Shown here piece by piece: positions 1-9,855 of a DNA stretch of 64,000 nucleotides (positions are counted from its first letter, which is position 1; every line of letters starts with the position of its first letter). Both the position numbers and the translations under genes were made by a program. The DNA is from CAVRAW01 sp963716135. Its GTDB lineage: Bacteria; Planctomycetota; Planctomycetia; Pirellulales; JADZDJ01. The notes under the pieces were generated by a model that worked only from the letters and a program-made list of their open reading frames with translations, searched no databases and had not been told where the DNA came from. The DNA lies in the NCBI GenBank assembly GCA_963716135.1, contig OY970289.1:2108001-2172000 (forward strand), given 5' to 3'.

Positions 1-2237
1 TGGGCCGATGGGCGCCCACGGCGACCGCATCGAGCAGCACTACTTCGAAAACCTGCTCGAGGAAACGATTTTCGCCGCCACCCGCAGAATTCGCGAGGTC
101 TGGCGGAAGCAAGGTCAGGAAGATTGGTGCGCAAGCGTCTTCGAAGATCACGCCGGAATCGTGCGATTCGACGATCAACATCATCTGGCGATCAAGGTCG
201 AAACGCACAATCATCCGTCGGCCGTCTCGCCGTACGGCGGCGCCAGCACCGGCATTGGCGGCGTAGTGCGCGATATTCTGGCCGCCGGCTTGGCGCCAAG
301 CCGATCGCGACGACCGACGTGTTCTGCTTTGCCCCGTTGGATATATCGTTCGACGATCTTCCTGCAGGCGTGCTGCATCCGCGCCGCGTGATGACAGGCG
401 TGGTGGCGGGGGTGCGCGATTACAGTAACCGGCTGGGCGTGCCGACGGTCAGCGGGGCGATTTATTTCGATCGCCGTTACCTCGGCAATCCGCTTGTGTT
501 TTGTGGCAGTGTAGGAATTTTGCCCGCCGACAAGCTCGAGAAGCAGCCACGGCCCGGCGATCTGCTGGTGGTGATCGGTGGCCGCACCGGCTGCGATGGC
601 ATTCATGGGGCAACGTTCAGCTCCGCCACATTGGCCGGCGACAGCCCGTCACGCTCGCAATCCGCCGTACAGATTGGCAATCCGATCACGCAGAAGATGA
701 TGCTCGACGTGCTGCCTGTCGCGCGGGATCGTGGACTGTATCGGGCGATCGGCGATTGCGGCGCGGGAGGATTGTCGAGCGCCATCGGCGAAATGGCCAA
801 GGTCAACGGGGCCGTCGTATGGCTCGATCGCGTGCCGCTGAAATACGCCGGGCTGACCTACTCTGAAATCTGGATCTCCGAATCGCAAGAGCGCATGGTG
901 TTGGCCGTCGCGCCGAGAAGTGGGATGAATTGAAACAGCTGTGCGAATCGGAAGGCGTCGAAGCCGCCGCCATCGGCGAGTTGCGCGACAATGCTCGCCT
1001 GCAGCTTCTTTATCAGGACCATCAAGTTGCCGATCTGCCGATGAATTTTGTGCATGGCGGGCGGCCTTCGCCGGTGCGCGACGCAATGTATGCAATCCGT
1101 AAAACAGAAGCCGTCGCAACGAAATCGGCGACGTTCGACTGCAACGCCGCGCTCACAAAAATTCTCGGCTCGTGGAATGTTTGCAGCCGTGAATCGGTGA
1201 TTCGGCAATACGACTACGAAGTGCAAGGCACGAGCGCGATCAAGCCGCTCGTGGGCTCCAACCAAGATGGCCCCAGCGATGCCGCCGTGCTGCGGCCCCT
1301 GCCCAATTCCAAGCGTGGCGTGGTAATTGCCTGCGGTATGAATCCCTGCTACGCCGATTTCGACTCCTATCACATGGCCGCCAGTGCCATCGACGAAGCC
1401 GTGCGGAATTGCGTCGCTGTTGGGGCCGATCCCAGCCGCATCGCGCTGGTGGATAATTTCTGCTGGGGCGATTGCAACCGGCCCGAGCAATTGGGTTCGC
1501 TCGTGCGCGCGGCCCAGGCCTGCCACGATGTTTCGCTGGCCCTGGGCACGCCGTTTGTCAGCGGCAAAGATAGCCTGAATAACGAATACCACGACGGAGG
1601 AACGCGACATTCCATCCCGCCCACACTGTTGATCACAGCGCTGGGGCAAGTGGAGGACGTTGGGCGCTGCGTCACCATGGATCTGAAACATCCCGGCAAT
1701 GTGCTGTATCAGGTGGGGGCCACGAAGTGCGAACTGGGCGGATCGCACCTTGCCCGGGTCGAAGGATGGACCGGCGGCGCCGTTCCCCAGGTGGATCCCT
1801 CGCGGTCCAAGGCGACGTTTGTTGCTTTGCATAAGGCGATCCGTTCCGGACTGGTGTGCGCTTGCCACGATTTGAGCGAGGGAGGGTTGGCCGTCGCCGC
1901 CGCGGAAATGGCGATCGCCGGCGGTCTTGGCGCGCGACTCTATCTGCTGGAAGTGCTGCATCAGATCAGCGCAGACGACGCCGCGGCGATTGCCGGCGGT
2001 TTGGCCACGGCGCTGTTGTTCGCCGAATCGAACAGCCGGTTTTTGGTCGAAGTCTGCGAGGACGCGGTCGGGCACTTCGAAGAGACGATGGGGGATGTTC
2101 CGCATGCCGCCGTGGGCGAGGTCACCGAGTCGCCGCGATTGGTGGCGGCCGACATCGATCCCATGGCTAAGGAGCATTTGATCGACGTCGATCTCGCTAC
2201 GCTAAAAGAGGCGTGGCAAAAACCGTTGAGATTGTGA
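1..2237 (+). CDS. purL: Phosphoribosylformylglycinamidine synthase, large subunit (5' end outside window; two frameshifts)
   Basis: Makes FGAM from FGAR, ATP and glutamine-derived ammonia, a middle step of cytoplasmic purine synthesis. The window opens inside the gene. Visible signatures are ETHNHPSAVSPYGG (about 202-243), GDCGAGGLSSAIGEMA (about 751-798) and, near the end, CHDLSEGGLAVAAAEMA. The protein is read in three successive frames. At about 291, GLGAK needs one more G than is present; at about 915, APEKWDELK needs one more G. Both look like single-base losses in G runs, so the gene is probably intact in the organism. The stop codon overlaps the purQ start (TGATG), indicating translational coupling. 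The family assignment is secure; the frame breaks are seen directly, and their cause is inferred. Confidence 0.93.
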
Positions 2238-2972
2238 TGGCAAATCAGCCGCGGGTATTGATTCTCCGAGCGCCCGGCACCACGTGCGACGGCGAAACCG
2301 CGTATGCCTTCCAGCGCGCCGGCGGGTTGCCTGAAATCGTGCACATCGGCCGATTGCTCGAGGCGCCAAAACTGCTGCACGATTTTCAGATTCTTTGCAT
2401 TCCCGGCGGCTTCAGTTACGGCGACGACATCGCCTCGGGCCGAATTCTGGCGCTTCGATTAAAGCAACGATTGGCCGGGGCGCTAGCTGAATTCCATTCG
2501 ACCGACAAACTAATTCTGGGAATTTGCAACGGCTTCCAGGTGCTGCTGCGTGCGGGGCTATTAGGAGCAGATGCCGAAGGCAATCCGCCGGCAACGCTCG
2601 CTTGGAATCAATCGGGACGCTTTGACACGTGCTGGGTGCAACTGCAGACATGCGGCACCAAGTGCGCGCTTCTCGCCGGCATTGAGCGAATGTATTTGCC
2701 CGTGGCACACGCCGAAGGCAGATTTGTCGCCAAGGACGAAACGACCTTGCGCGAACTCGAAGCGGCCGGACAACTGGTGCTGCGCTATGCGGCACGATGC
2801 ACAAAACATCGTTGCCGGCATGTGCGACGCCACCGGACGAGTGCTCGGCTTGATGCCGCACCCGGAACGCTATATCGATTCCATGCAGCATCCGCGCTGG
2901 ACGCGGGGGGAAGCGGGCGCCTCTAGCGACGGCTTACTGTTGCTCACGAACGCCGTCAATTACTTCCGGTGA
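2237..2972 (+). CDS. purQ: Phosphoribosylformylglycinamidine synthase, glutaminase subunit (frame disrupted near 2800)
   Basis: Class I glutamine amidotransferase that releases ammonia from glutamine for PurL. The ATG at 2237 overlaps the purL stop. The nucleophile region LGICNGFQVLL puts the catalytic Cys at about residue 97, and the C-terminal GLMPHPER (about 2851-2874) holds the His/Glu pair. The frame changes between about 2795 and 2815. The usual NPNGS-type segment before IVAGMCDATGR is also missing, so more than one base seems lost or altered here. This could be assembly error or a real lesion. The 3' end overlaps a convergent lipoprotein gene by about 39 bases. Confidence 0.88.
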
Positions 2973-3293
2973 GCCGACGGTCTGGCTGATCGGCGCACCC
3001 AGGCTCGGTTCGCCGGCCATAGGCGCCACCATGCCGCAGGTCGGCTCGACGGCCACTGGAGCGCTCATCCCGCAGGTCGGTTCCACAGCCATTCCGCAGG
3101 TCGGTTCAGGGGCGCACGGGGCCGGAGCACACGGCGCGGCCTGAGGGCAACACGCGGGAGACATCAATACCGGTTGGGCCGGGGTGAACAGCTCTTGCTG
3201 CTTCCAGACTTCCACGCGGCGGAACCAATTGTCGTCGGAGCAGCAGCCCGCGGCGAACAACGGAAGAATCGAAGCGATCAATAGTGTGCGCAT
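2934..3293 (-). CDS. Small Cys-rich lipoprotein with EPTCGM repeats
   Basis: About 119 residues. I chose the ATG at 3293 because it gives a compact lipoprotein signal, MRTLLIASILPLFAAGC, with a Cys at the +1 site; a longer start would put the signal internally. The mature part has a WFRRVEVWKQQELF segment, then a Pro/Ala/Cys-rich tail with three copies of EPTCGM separated by short Ala/Val/Pro linkers and a fourth degenerate copy (GEPSLG). No enzyme domain is recognisable. It is probably an outer-membrane or surface-anchored protein, and the regular Cys spacing could serve disulfide cross-links or metal binding (inference). Its 3' end runs antisense into the last codons of purQ. Confidence 0.7.
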   Translation of the reverse strand: MRTLLIASILPLFAAGCCSDDNWFRRVEVWKQQELFTPAQPVLMSPACCPQAAPCAPAPCAPEPTCGMAVEPTCGMSAPVAVEPTCGMVAPMAGEPSLGAPISQTVGSPEVIDGVREQQ

Positions 3294-3523
3294 CTGTTGG
3301 TTTCCTTCTGCCGCGGTGAGTTTTTGCCCCGCGTTGCAGTCAGAAAACCATAGCTCGCCGATGGCGTTGTGCAAACGCAACCCGAAGTCGTTTGGGTAGC
3401 GATTGTAACGATTGTGCGGCCCGGCGGGTGGCTGGGGTCAAACGAAGTGAGCCCCAGTCCGCTGCAAAATTCCCGGGGGCTCGGCGGCCTCGACCCCGGC
3501 CACCCCCGATTGGATTTCGCCCA

Positions 3524-3622
3524 CTATTTGCGATGCCGAATGCGAGAACGCATGCGGCGCTTCTTGCGGCCTAATTTCCGACGACCCTTGCCTGTTTTTT
3601 TGACACCCACAACGAGCTCCAT
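3524..3622 (-). CDS. Very small basic protein (32 aa), ribosome-associated type
   Basis: ATG at 3622 to TAG at 3524, 32 residues, of which about half are Lys or Arg: it starts MELVVGVKKTGKGRR and ends RMRSRIRHRK. Such composition and length are typical of small ribosomal proteins, and the KKRRMRxRIRHRK ending resembles the basic tail of the AURKAIP1/COX24 (mS38-like) family, but I cannot confirm that. It lies about 100 bases downstream of a dehydrogenase gene on the same strand. No Shine-Dalgarno site is evident. The strict basic pattern and clean start/stop argue for a real gene. Confidence 0.5.
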   Translation of the reverse strand: MELVVGVKKTGKGRRKLGRKKRRMRSRIRHRK

Positions 3623-3722
3623 GCTGAGAGGGATTTTGAAACGCGAAATCCAACGACGGCGAAGGCCGTGATTTTATCAGGACAGCGCCCTGCGACAAGG
3701 CCGAAGCTTGCCAGCGGGCGAA

Positions 3723-4640
3723 TCAACGGTTCCGCCAGTCGATGTTCGACATCGCCCCCAGCGCCAAGATCAGCGAATGCGTGCCGTCGCGGCCATGGCC
3801 TTGCTCTTTTGCGGCCAGGTACAACTCTTCCGAAAGCGCCAAGCCGGGCAACGAAAGCCCCATTCGCTTCGATTCTTCCAGGGCGATGCCCATGTCCTTG
3901 ATGAAATGCTCGACCATGAAGCCGGGAGCGAAATTGCCGGCCATGATGCGCGGCCCGTAATTCGACAGCGACCAACTGCCGGCGGCGCCGGAGGCGACCG
4001 ATTGCATCACGCTTTCCAGATTCAACCCCGCCTTGTAGGCGTAAAGCAGCGCCTCGCAAACGCCGATCATGCCAGTGGCAATCAGAATCTGGTTCACCAA
4101 CTTGGCGTGCTGCCCTGCGCCGGCTGGCCCCTGAAAGACGATGGTTTGGCCCATGACTTCCCAACAAGGGCGCAGTGCGTCGACGATGTCTTTCTCACCG
4201 CCGATCATGATCGAGAGCTTTCCTTCGCGGGCGCCGACGTCGCCGCCGGAAACGGGCGCGTCGACGGCATGCACGCCTTTTTTCTTCGCTGCGTCGGCGA
4301 TCTCGATCGCCAACGACGGTTGGCTGGTGGTCATGTCGACGAGAATCGCGCCCGATTTGCTGCCGGCCAAAGCGCCTTGCGGCCCGAGGATCACTTCGCG
4401 CACGTCGGCGGGAAAACCGACGATGGAGAACACGGCGTCGGATTGCTCGGCCACCGCCTGGGGCGAAATTGCCCACTTCGCGCCTTTGGCCAGCAGAGGG
4501 TCGGCCTTGGATTTTGTGCGGCTGAACACCGTGACCGCAAATCCGCGGTCCAGCAGATGGCCACACATGCTCCGCCCCATCACGCCCGTGCCGATCCATC
4601 CGAGACGAGTTTTGCCGGGAATGATCGGTGCTATTGGCAT
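3723..4640 (-). CDS. NAD(P)-dependent oxidoreductase, 3-hydroxyisobutyrate dehydrogenase family
   Basis: About 305 residues, the normal length for the beta-hydroxyacid dehydrogenase family. It has an N-terminal Rossmann motif (GWIGTGVMGRSM, residues about 13-24), the substrate-binding signature DAPVSGGDVGAREG, and the GAGQHAKLVNQ segment carrying the catalytic Lys. The family reduces or oxidises small hydroxy acids such as hydroxyisobutyrate, tartronate semialdehyde or glyoxylate/succinic semialdehyde; the substrate cannot be read from sequence. I chose ATG at 4640; two codons upstream is only a TTG that runs toward a repeat. It is the last gene of a minus-strand run and is separated from the gene before it by a hairpin repeat. 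Confidence 0.9.
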   Translation of the reverse strand: MPIAPIIPGKTRLGWIGTGVMGRSMCGHLLDRGFAVTVFSRTKSKADPLLAKGAKWAISPQAVAEQSDAVFSIVGFPADVREVILGPQGALAGSKSGAILVDMTTSQPSLAIEIADAAKKKGVHAVDAPVSGGDVGAREGKLSIMIGGEKDIVDALRPCWEVMGQTIVFQGPAGAGQHAKLVNQILIATGMIGVCEALLYAYKAGLNLESVMQSVASGAAGSWSLSNYGPRIMAGNFAPGFMVEHFIKDMGIALEESKRMGLSLPGLALSEELYLAAKEQGHGRDGTHSLILALGAMSNIDWRNR

Positions 4641-4649
4641 AGTCAAAAC

Positions 4650-4716
4650 GCAGAAGGCAGAAAGCAGAATGCAGAAACTCTCAAGTGTCCGATTCTGCCG
4701 TCTGCCTTCTGCCTTT
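4650..4716. repeat. Inverted pair of degenerate GCAGAAN heptamer repeats
   Basis: Left arm 4650-4677 is four tandem units GCAGAAG, GCAGAAA, GCAGAAT, GCAGAAA. Right arm 4693-4716 is the reverse complement type (TTCTGCC/CTGCCTTCTGCC). The arms can pair around a loop of about 15 bases. It fills nearly the whole gap between two minus-strand genes. The same unit recurs at 22112-22252 and 39721-39750. Confidence 0.85.
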
Positions 4717-5532
4717 ATTCCCAGCGGTATTCGGGACGCTGCAGGATTTCGGTGAGAATGATGGCGTCGCGGATGTTTTTGCGGCCGGCCAAAAACAAGG
4801 CGATGTTGCTGGCCGCTTTATGCGTGGCAATGGGCGCCGTGGCCGTTTCCGCGCCGGCGGCGGAAGCGGTCGCTGAAGTGAGGGCGGCTGCAGTGGCGGC
4901 CGCCGCGGCGGCGCCGGCGGCTTCGAACATTCCCGGCGGGCCTTCCTTCAGTTTGCCGACGCCGTGTTCGAACACGCGCTGCATGTGCTTCTGAAAGTCG
5001 TCGGTTTCTTTCTGAATATTGCTGAGCGAGCTGTGCGCTGGGCGAATTTCGAACTGTCGATGTGTTCGGCGACATACTGGGCGACCGATTCTCGCGGCGC
5101 ATCCGTCGTTTCGGCTTGCGCCGGCGGCACATTTGCCGTCGACGGGCGTTGCAAAGTTGGGTTCGTTCCGCCTTGCGGTGCGCGGCGTGGCGGACGCTGG
5201 CGCCGTTTGGCGCCGCCTGGCTCGAGCTGCTCAGCAGCAGCGCGTCGCCGGTCTGCGGCCGCCTGATTGCGCTGCGGAACGGGCCGTCCTTCGCGCAGCG
5301 CCTGGGCCTGTCGCAGAAATTCCTCGATCTCGGCCTGCAGCGGTTGCTGGCCGCGCGGAACGGCCGGCTGGCCCGGCGCCGGGGGTTGGATCGGCGGGAG
5401 GCGCTTCACCGGCGGCTGCGGCGGCTGCAGCTTCCCGGCGAACTGATTGATCACCCACACCAACACGACGATGATGAATGGGAGAATTTTGAAGAAATCG
5501 TCCCAGGCGGCGGCGAAGAAAACGGCATTCAT
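4715..5532 (-). CDS. Single-span membrane protein of unknown function (frameshift near 5040)
   Basis: I do not recognise a named family. The N terminus (MNAVFFAAAWDDFFKILPF, then IIVVLVWVINQFAG) is one membrane segment at about residues 14-32. A Pro/Gln-rich linker and a charged helical stretch (EIEEFLRQAQALREGRP) follow. The frame breaks between about 5035 and 5050: EHIDSSKF in the first frame continues as LSNIQKETDDFQKHMQRVFEHG in another, then an Ala-rich segment and a conserved-looking end, NIALFLAGRKNIRDAIILTEILQRPEYRW. It lies directly downstream of floA on the same strand, so a role in the FloA/NfeD membrane cluster is plausible (inference). Confidence 0.65.
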
Positions 5533-5533
5533 A

Positions 5534-5613
5534 GTCTCACGTCTCAGGTTTCAAGTTTCACGTTCCAAAATGTGGCTTCCCGCCTGTCAACTTGAAACTT
5601 GAAACGTGAAACC
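5534..5613. repeat. Inverted repeat of TTTCAAG/CTTGAAA units
   Basis: Left arm around 5541-5564 contains GGTTTCAAGTTTCACGTT; right arm 5589-5613 contains tandem ACTTGAA, ACTTGAA, ACGTGAA. The arms are near-complementary and separated by about 25 bases. The element fills the gap between floA and the next gene. The left flank GTCTCACGTCTC (5534-5545) also occurs at 19029-19040 inside the LolC-type permease gene. Confidence 0.85.
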
Positions 5614-5618
5614 CCTTC

Positions 5619-6665
5619 TTACGTCGGCGTGGAAGTCGTCGTGACGCCGGAAATGCTGCGGCGCATTTCGGTGTCGGCTTGTATGTTTCGCAGTTTGTAG
5701 TAATCCAGTATTCCCAGCGCGCCGTCTTGAAATGCCGCGGCGATCGCCTTGGGCACTTCAGCTTCCGCCGCCACCAGTTCGGAACGGGATTCCTCGATCG
5801 AGGCGATATTTTCCTGCTCCAGCGCCACCGCCATGGCGCGGCGCTCTTCGGCCTTAGCCCGGGCGACGCGCATGTCGGCTTCGGCCCGATCCGCCTGCAG
5901 CCGTGCGCCGATGTTATCTCCCACCATGATGTCGGCGATGTCGATGGAGACGATTTCGAATGCCGTTTGCGAATCGAGCCGCCGCGCCAGCACCGCCTTG
6001 GAAATACGATCGGGCTGCGCGAGCACATCCATGTGCGTTTCGGCCGAGCCGATGGCGCTCACGATCCCTTCGCCCACGCGGGCGATGATCGTTTCTTCCA
6101 TCGCTCCGCCGATAACTTGATTCAAATTGGTGCGCACCGTGACGCGGGCTTTCACCTTGAGTTGAATGCCGTTTTTTGCTACGGCGTCGAGCGAATCTTT
6201 ACCGGATCCGCGAGCCGGACAATCGATCACCTTCGGATACACGCTGGTTTTCACGGCTTCCAGCACGTCGCGGCCGGCCAGGTCAATGGCTGTCGCGAGT
6301 TTGTAGCTGAGCTTAATCTTGGCTTTGCTGGCGGCGATGATGGCGCGGATCACCAGCGGCACCCGTCCACCCGCCATGTAATGCGCCTCGAGCGCCTTGC
6401 TAGTGACCCCGGTGTCTTCGCCCAAGCCCGCCTGCACGGCCATGATCTTGCTGCGCACGATCACCGTGGGGTTGACCTTGCGAAAGGTCATGCCCAAGAG
6501 ATCGAAGATGCCGATGCTTGCCCCAGTGGTGACCGATTGAATCCACAAGCGGAAATATCGGGCGAACACCGCGAAGGCGAACAGGGCGAAAATCAGCACC
6601 ACGAAGATCACGGCGATCGTGATGACTTGGCTGATTTCGCCGTCGGCGAAGAGCGGTTTGAGCAT
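5619..6665 (-). CDS. floA: Flotillin-like protein FloA (first copy)
   Basis: 348 residues, close to the Bacillus YqfA/FloA length. An N-terminal hydrophobic segment (about residues 13-38) is followed by an SPFH/PHB-type core: FRKVNPTVIVRSKIMAVQAG, AIDLAGRDVLEAVKTSVYPKVIDCP, VKARVTVRTNLNQVIGGA, EETIIARVGEGIVSAIGSA. A charged Ala/Glu-rich coiled coil (ARLQADRAEADMRVARAKAEERRA) comes next. FloA organises fluid membrane microdomains. Two NfeD-family genes lie immediately upstream on the same strand, the classic nfeD-floA arrangement. A second copy lies at 26487-27494 with a different neighbourhood. Confidence 0.93.
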   Translation of the reverse strand: MLKPLFADGEISQVITIAVIFVVLIFALFAFAVFARYFRLWIQSVTTGASIGIFDLLGMTFRKVNPTVIVRSKIMAVQAGLGEDTGVTSKALEAHYMAGGRVPLVIRAIIAASKAKIKLSYKLATAIDLAGRDVLEAVKTSVYPKVIDCPARGSGKDSLDAVAKNGIQLKVKARVTVRTNLNQVIGGAMEETIIARVGEGIVSAIGSAETHMDVLAQPDRISKAVLARRLDSQTAFEIVSIDIADIMVGDNIGARLQADRAEADMRVARAKAEERRAMAVALEQENIASIEESRSELVAAEAEVPKAIAAAFQDGALGILDYYKLRNIQADTEMRRSISGVTTTSTPT

Positions 6666-6667
6666 GA

Positions 6668-6695
6668 GGAGTCAGGGGTCGGGAGTTCGGAGACA
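6668..6695. repeat. GA-rich degenerate repeat (GGAGTCAGGGGTCGGGAGT type)
   Basis: Short tandem-like tract just upstream of the floA start. It resembles the GTCAGGAGTCTAGGGTCGGG tract near 45080. No reverse-complement partner is seen in this gap. Confidence 0.45.
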
Positions 6696-6757
6696 AAAGC
6701 CAATGCGCAGTGTCGGGTGCGCGTGGCCGTCTGTCAAGGGAACCAGCCGCAACGAGC

Positions 6758-7339
6758 CTAGGCCAACGGATCTTCCAGCGGGTCGATGCCGAGCGTTTCG
6801 ATGGGGCGCGACAGCAGGTCGTCGGTTTTGGTGCCCTTCGGTTGGTCCTCCTCTACCGGACGCACGACCACTAGATTGCCGCGCACTTCGATCATGCGCA
6901 CCGGCTGGTTCGGTTCGATGGGCTGGCCTTCGCTCACGGCGTCGATGGTTTGGCCTTCGATCACAACGGCGCCGCTGGGAAGCATTTTTGATTTCGCTCG
7001 CCCGACGTGGCCCACTAATTCGCGCAGGTGACGGCGCTCGGCGCTGTCGGGCATGACTTCTTCGGCCGTGGGGATGCTGGGCAGCAGGCGCTTGCCCATG
7101 GGCGTTTGCGGCAGGTAACGAAACGCCACCGACAAGACCAATGGCACCGCCACGCACGCCACAACCACAAAGGCGATGCCCACCTTCGGCCCGCTTTGCT
7201 GAAACGCCACCACGATGGAAGCCACAATCGCAGTGAACGATAGAAAGCCGAGAATACCGCCGGACGGGACGAAGGTCTCGAGCATTACCAGACCCAGGCC
7301 GACCAACAACAGCAAGGCTGCCCAAAAAAATGGAGACAT
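6758..7339 (-). CDS. NfeD-family membrane protein (short form)
   Basis: 193 residues. Membrane segments are visible at about 5-25, 30-48 and 53-73, followed by a soluble C-terminal OB-like NfeD domain (LVGHVGRAKSKMLPSGAVVIEG ... VRMIEVRGNLVVVRPV). NfeD proteins pair with flotillin/stomatin-like proteins in microdomains. It has no protease domain of its own and sits between a long protease-type NfeD gene and floA, so the three probably form one operon. Confidence 0.85.
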   Translation of the reverse strand: MSPFFWAALLLLVGLGLVMLETFVPSGGILGFLSFTAIVASIVVAFQQSGPKVGIAFVVVACVAVPLVLSVAFRYLPQTPMGKRLLPSIPTAEEVMPDSAERRHLRELVGHVGRAKSKMLPSGAVVIEGQTIDAVSEGQPIEPNQPVRMIEVRGNLVVVRPVEEDQPKGTKTDDLLSRPIETLGIDPLEDPLA

Positions 7340-7430
7340 GCGGATTCAGACAAACAGTAGGGAAGCGGGTTCGTTCCGATCTATACGCAACCTGACCGCC
7401 AGCAGTTTTAGGCGGCCCCGGGCCAATCGG

Positions 7431-9689
7431 TCAACCTGCGTGCACCGACCGAACGACCACGCGGTGGCCGCTGACTTCGACCACGGTAATCGGCGCGCCG
7501 CGGTCGATGGCTTCGCCGGCGGCCACCACGTCAACCAGTTCATCGCCGAAGCGAGCTTTGCCCGAAAGCATCAGCGGAGTCACGGCGACGCCTTCGCTTC
7601 CCAACAGATGGGCGTAATCGGCCAGCGATTCGCGGTGCGAAAGGGCTTCCGCCTCTTCCGTGGTGGGCGGATGCAGCATCATCCGGCTGAACACCGGCGC
7701 ATTGGGCAGCAGGCGGCGCATCACCGCCGCCATCACGATGCAGCCGACGGTCGCCCCGCCCAGCACCAACAGCGAGTCGCGCAACTGCTCCAATTGGTAT
7801 TCATTCGCCGGGATGATGAACGTCTGGCTGGCCAAGACCAGCGAGGCGATGATCATCAGCCCGCCCCCCAGGCCAAAAATTCCAAATCCTGGGATCACAA
7901 AAATCTCCAGCACCAGGCAGAGCATGCCCGCCAGGAACAAAACCACTTCCAGCACCTGGGCGGTGCCCTTGAGGTGCTGGGCCCAGAAGTACAGCAGGAA
8001 TGCGACCAGCGCGATGAAGGCGCCGGCGCCGATGCCGGGCGTGTGAATTTCCAAGTACAGTCCGACGAAGCCCATCACCAACAAGAACATTCGCGCCCCG
8101 TCGGTGGTCAGCGCGTTGACCAGGTAATCGACCCAACTGGGCTCGACCATGGCCGGATTCTTTTCCAATCCATAGGCCTGTTTGAACTGCTCGAAGTTGT
8201 CAACCAATTTCCAAACCAAGCCCAGCTCGGCGGCGCGGCGGCCGGACAGCATCAACCGGTTGCCGCCTCCGCTGACCATTTCCTGCTTCTTCCAGGAACC
8301 GGGATCGCGCTGCTGGGCCAGCTCTTCTTCGCAGAAGTATTCCGTCAGGCCGGTGGACGGTTGAACGTAGCGGTACACTTTCAACTGCGGGTCGACCATT
8401 GCCACGGGTATCGACCAGCTCCGGGTTTTGTCGGCCTTGAGCGCCTCGCGCAGCACTTTCGCGGTGGCGCTCACTTCGTCGGGCGCAAAACGCCCGCCCC
8501 CGATCCGCCGAGCTTGGCCTCAGGGCTCATCACAATCTGGTTGCATACCAAGGCGATCAGGGCCGCGTCGCCGCGCGCTGCGCGGCACGTAGGCGACCGT
8601 GCGAACCTGTCCGGGCTTGAGCGACGACAAGAAAGTCGCCAATCGCAGGCTGTCGGTGTACGAACCGCCGTCGCTGTCGATCCACAGCACCACCAGGTTG
8701 ACGTCGTTTTCACGAATTTGATCTTCGATCTTCCGCTGCACGATGTTGACGTCCTTGGCGGTGATCGCGTGTTTGATATCGACCTGCACCGGCTGCCAGC
8801 CGCCGGTGAGCGCCGGATTATCCTGCAGCGACGCCGGTGACAGGCCCAGCGAATGCGCCAAATCGGCGCGGTCGTCGGCCAAATAGCTGACCAGTCCCAA
8901 TTCCTGCCGGCCGCGGCGACCGTCGAACAGGAACGGCCGCGGCTTGAGTTCTTCGGTCGCTTGGACGACGCGGCGTTGTTTCAAGTCGTCGAGCTCGTCG
9001 GCCAACACGTATTCGGTGCCGACTTCGGTGGTTACTTTGAGCGCTGTAAGATCTTTATCCAACATCGCCAGCGCCACCGCGGGGGGAATGGTGCGGCGAG
9101 CGTCGGCAATTTCCTTGTAGCCGCTACGGATGGTGGGGCCGATGGTTTGCTCGTCGATGCCGGCTTCGCCCAACTCCGCGTCGGGGGCCATCACGATTTC
9201 TTCGCAGGCCATCGGCACCAGCACGCCATGCCCCTTCACCGTCTTGGGCAGATAGGCCACGGTTTTGACCCCGGCCAGATCGCGGCTGGACAGGAATCGG
9301 GCCAGCGACATCGAGCGAAAGAAGTCGCTGCCCACGCCCCCTTCGGTTTGCCCCGGCCATAATTCCAGCACCAGCACCGGCCGCGGACCGCCGCGGGGAA
9401 GATTGCTGAGGATTTTCGTTACCGCTGCTCGAATCCTCGTGTCGACGTCGCCGGTGATCGGCAAATCGACGCGGATCAGGTAGCCGGCGGTCGGTTGGCC
9501 GGGTTCCGCGGGTTGATCCCCAACGACCGACTTCGTATCGTCGGGCTTGGCGGCGTCTTTGTTCTGCGACGCGGCCGGACGAACGTCGGCCCAAACCGAG
9601 GAAAATGCCGCCGCCAGCACGCACAGCCAAAATAGCTGCCGCACCCTGCTCCATCGAGGCGCGCTTTTGGCACGAATAGAAAATGCCAT
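7431..9689 (-). CDS. Long NfeD-type membrane-bound serine protease (ClpP-class; two frameshifts)
   Basis: Signal/anchor segment at the N terminus (VRQLFWLCVLAAAFSSVWA), then a ClpP/crotonase-like region (VDLPITGDVDTRIRAAV ... VAYLPKTVKGHGVLVPMACEEIVMAP). A second similar region follows (VQVDIKHAITAKDVNIVQRK ... VLWIDSDGGSYTDSLRLATF ... NQIVMSPEAKLGG). Then come four or more membrane segments and a C-terminal NfeD domain (GKARFGDELVDVVAAGE). Reading needs two frame corrections: at about 8570-8578 (GC loss in SARGDAALIALVCNQ) and 8487-8490 (one T lost in GVFAPDEV). This is the usual partner of floA; such proteases cleave stomatin/flotillin-type substrates (family knowledge). The apparent duplication of the protease-like unit is noteworthy. 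Confidence 0.85.
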
Positions 9690-9855
9690 ACCTGGCCAAA
9701 CATCGGGCCCATGAGAGACTGCGCAAATCGCCCGCGCAACGATCCACGACCGATTATAGAACGCCGGCAGGGTGAGTCAAATTTGTTCGCCGGCGCGTCG
9801 TGTCAGAAGCAGTGCGGCCGAAAGCACTTCGGATGTCGCGCCCGATCGCTGGCGA

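Noticed and set aside
280..930. Programmed frameshifting in purL
   Set aside because: No slippery heptamer or downstream structure; both breaks are repaired by restoring one G in a short run.
3708..4994. 428-codon open frame on the plus strand
   Set aside because: Antisense to the 3-hydroxyisobutyrate dehydrogenase-type gene and the next gene; His/Arg/Ala-rich translation without motifs, a GC-codon shadow.
7215..8840. 541-codon plus-strand open frame
   Set aside because: Lies antisense to two NfeD genes with clear domains; Gln/His-rich shadow translation.
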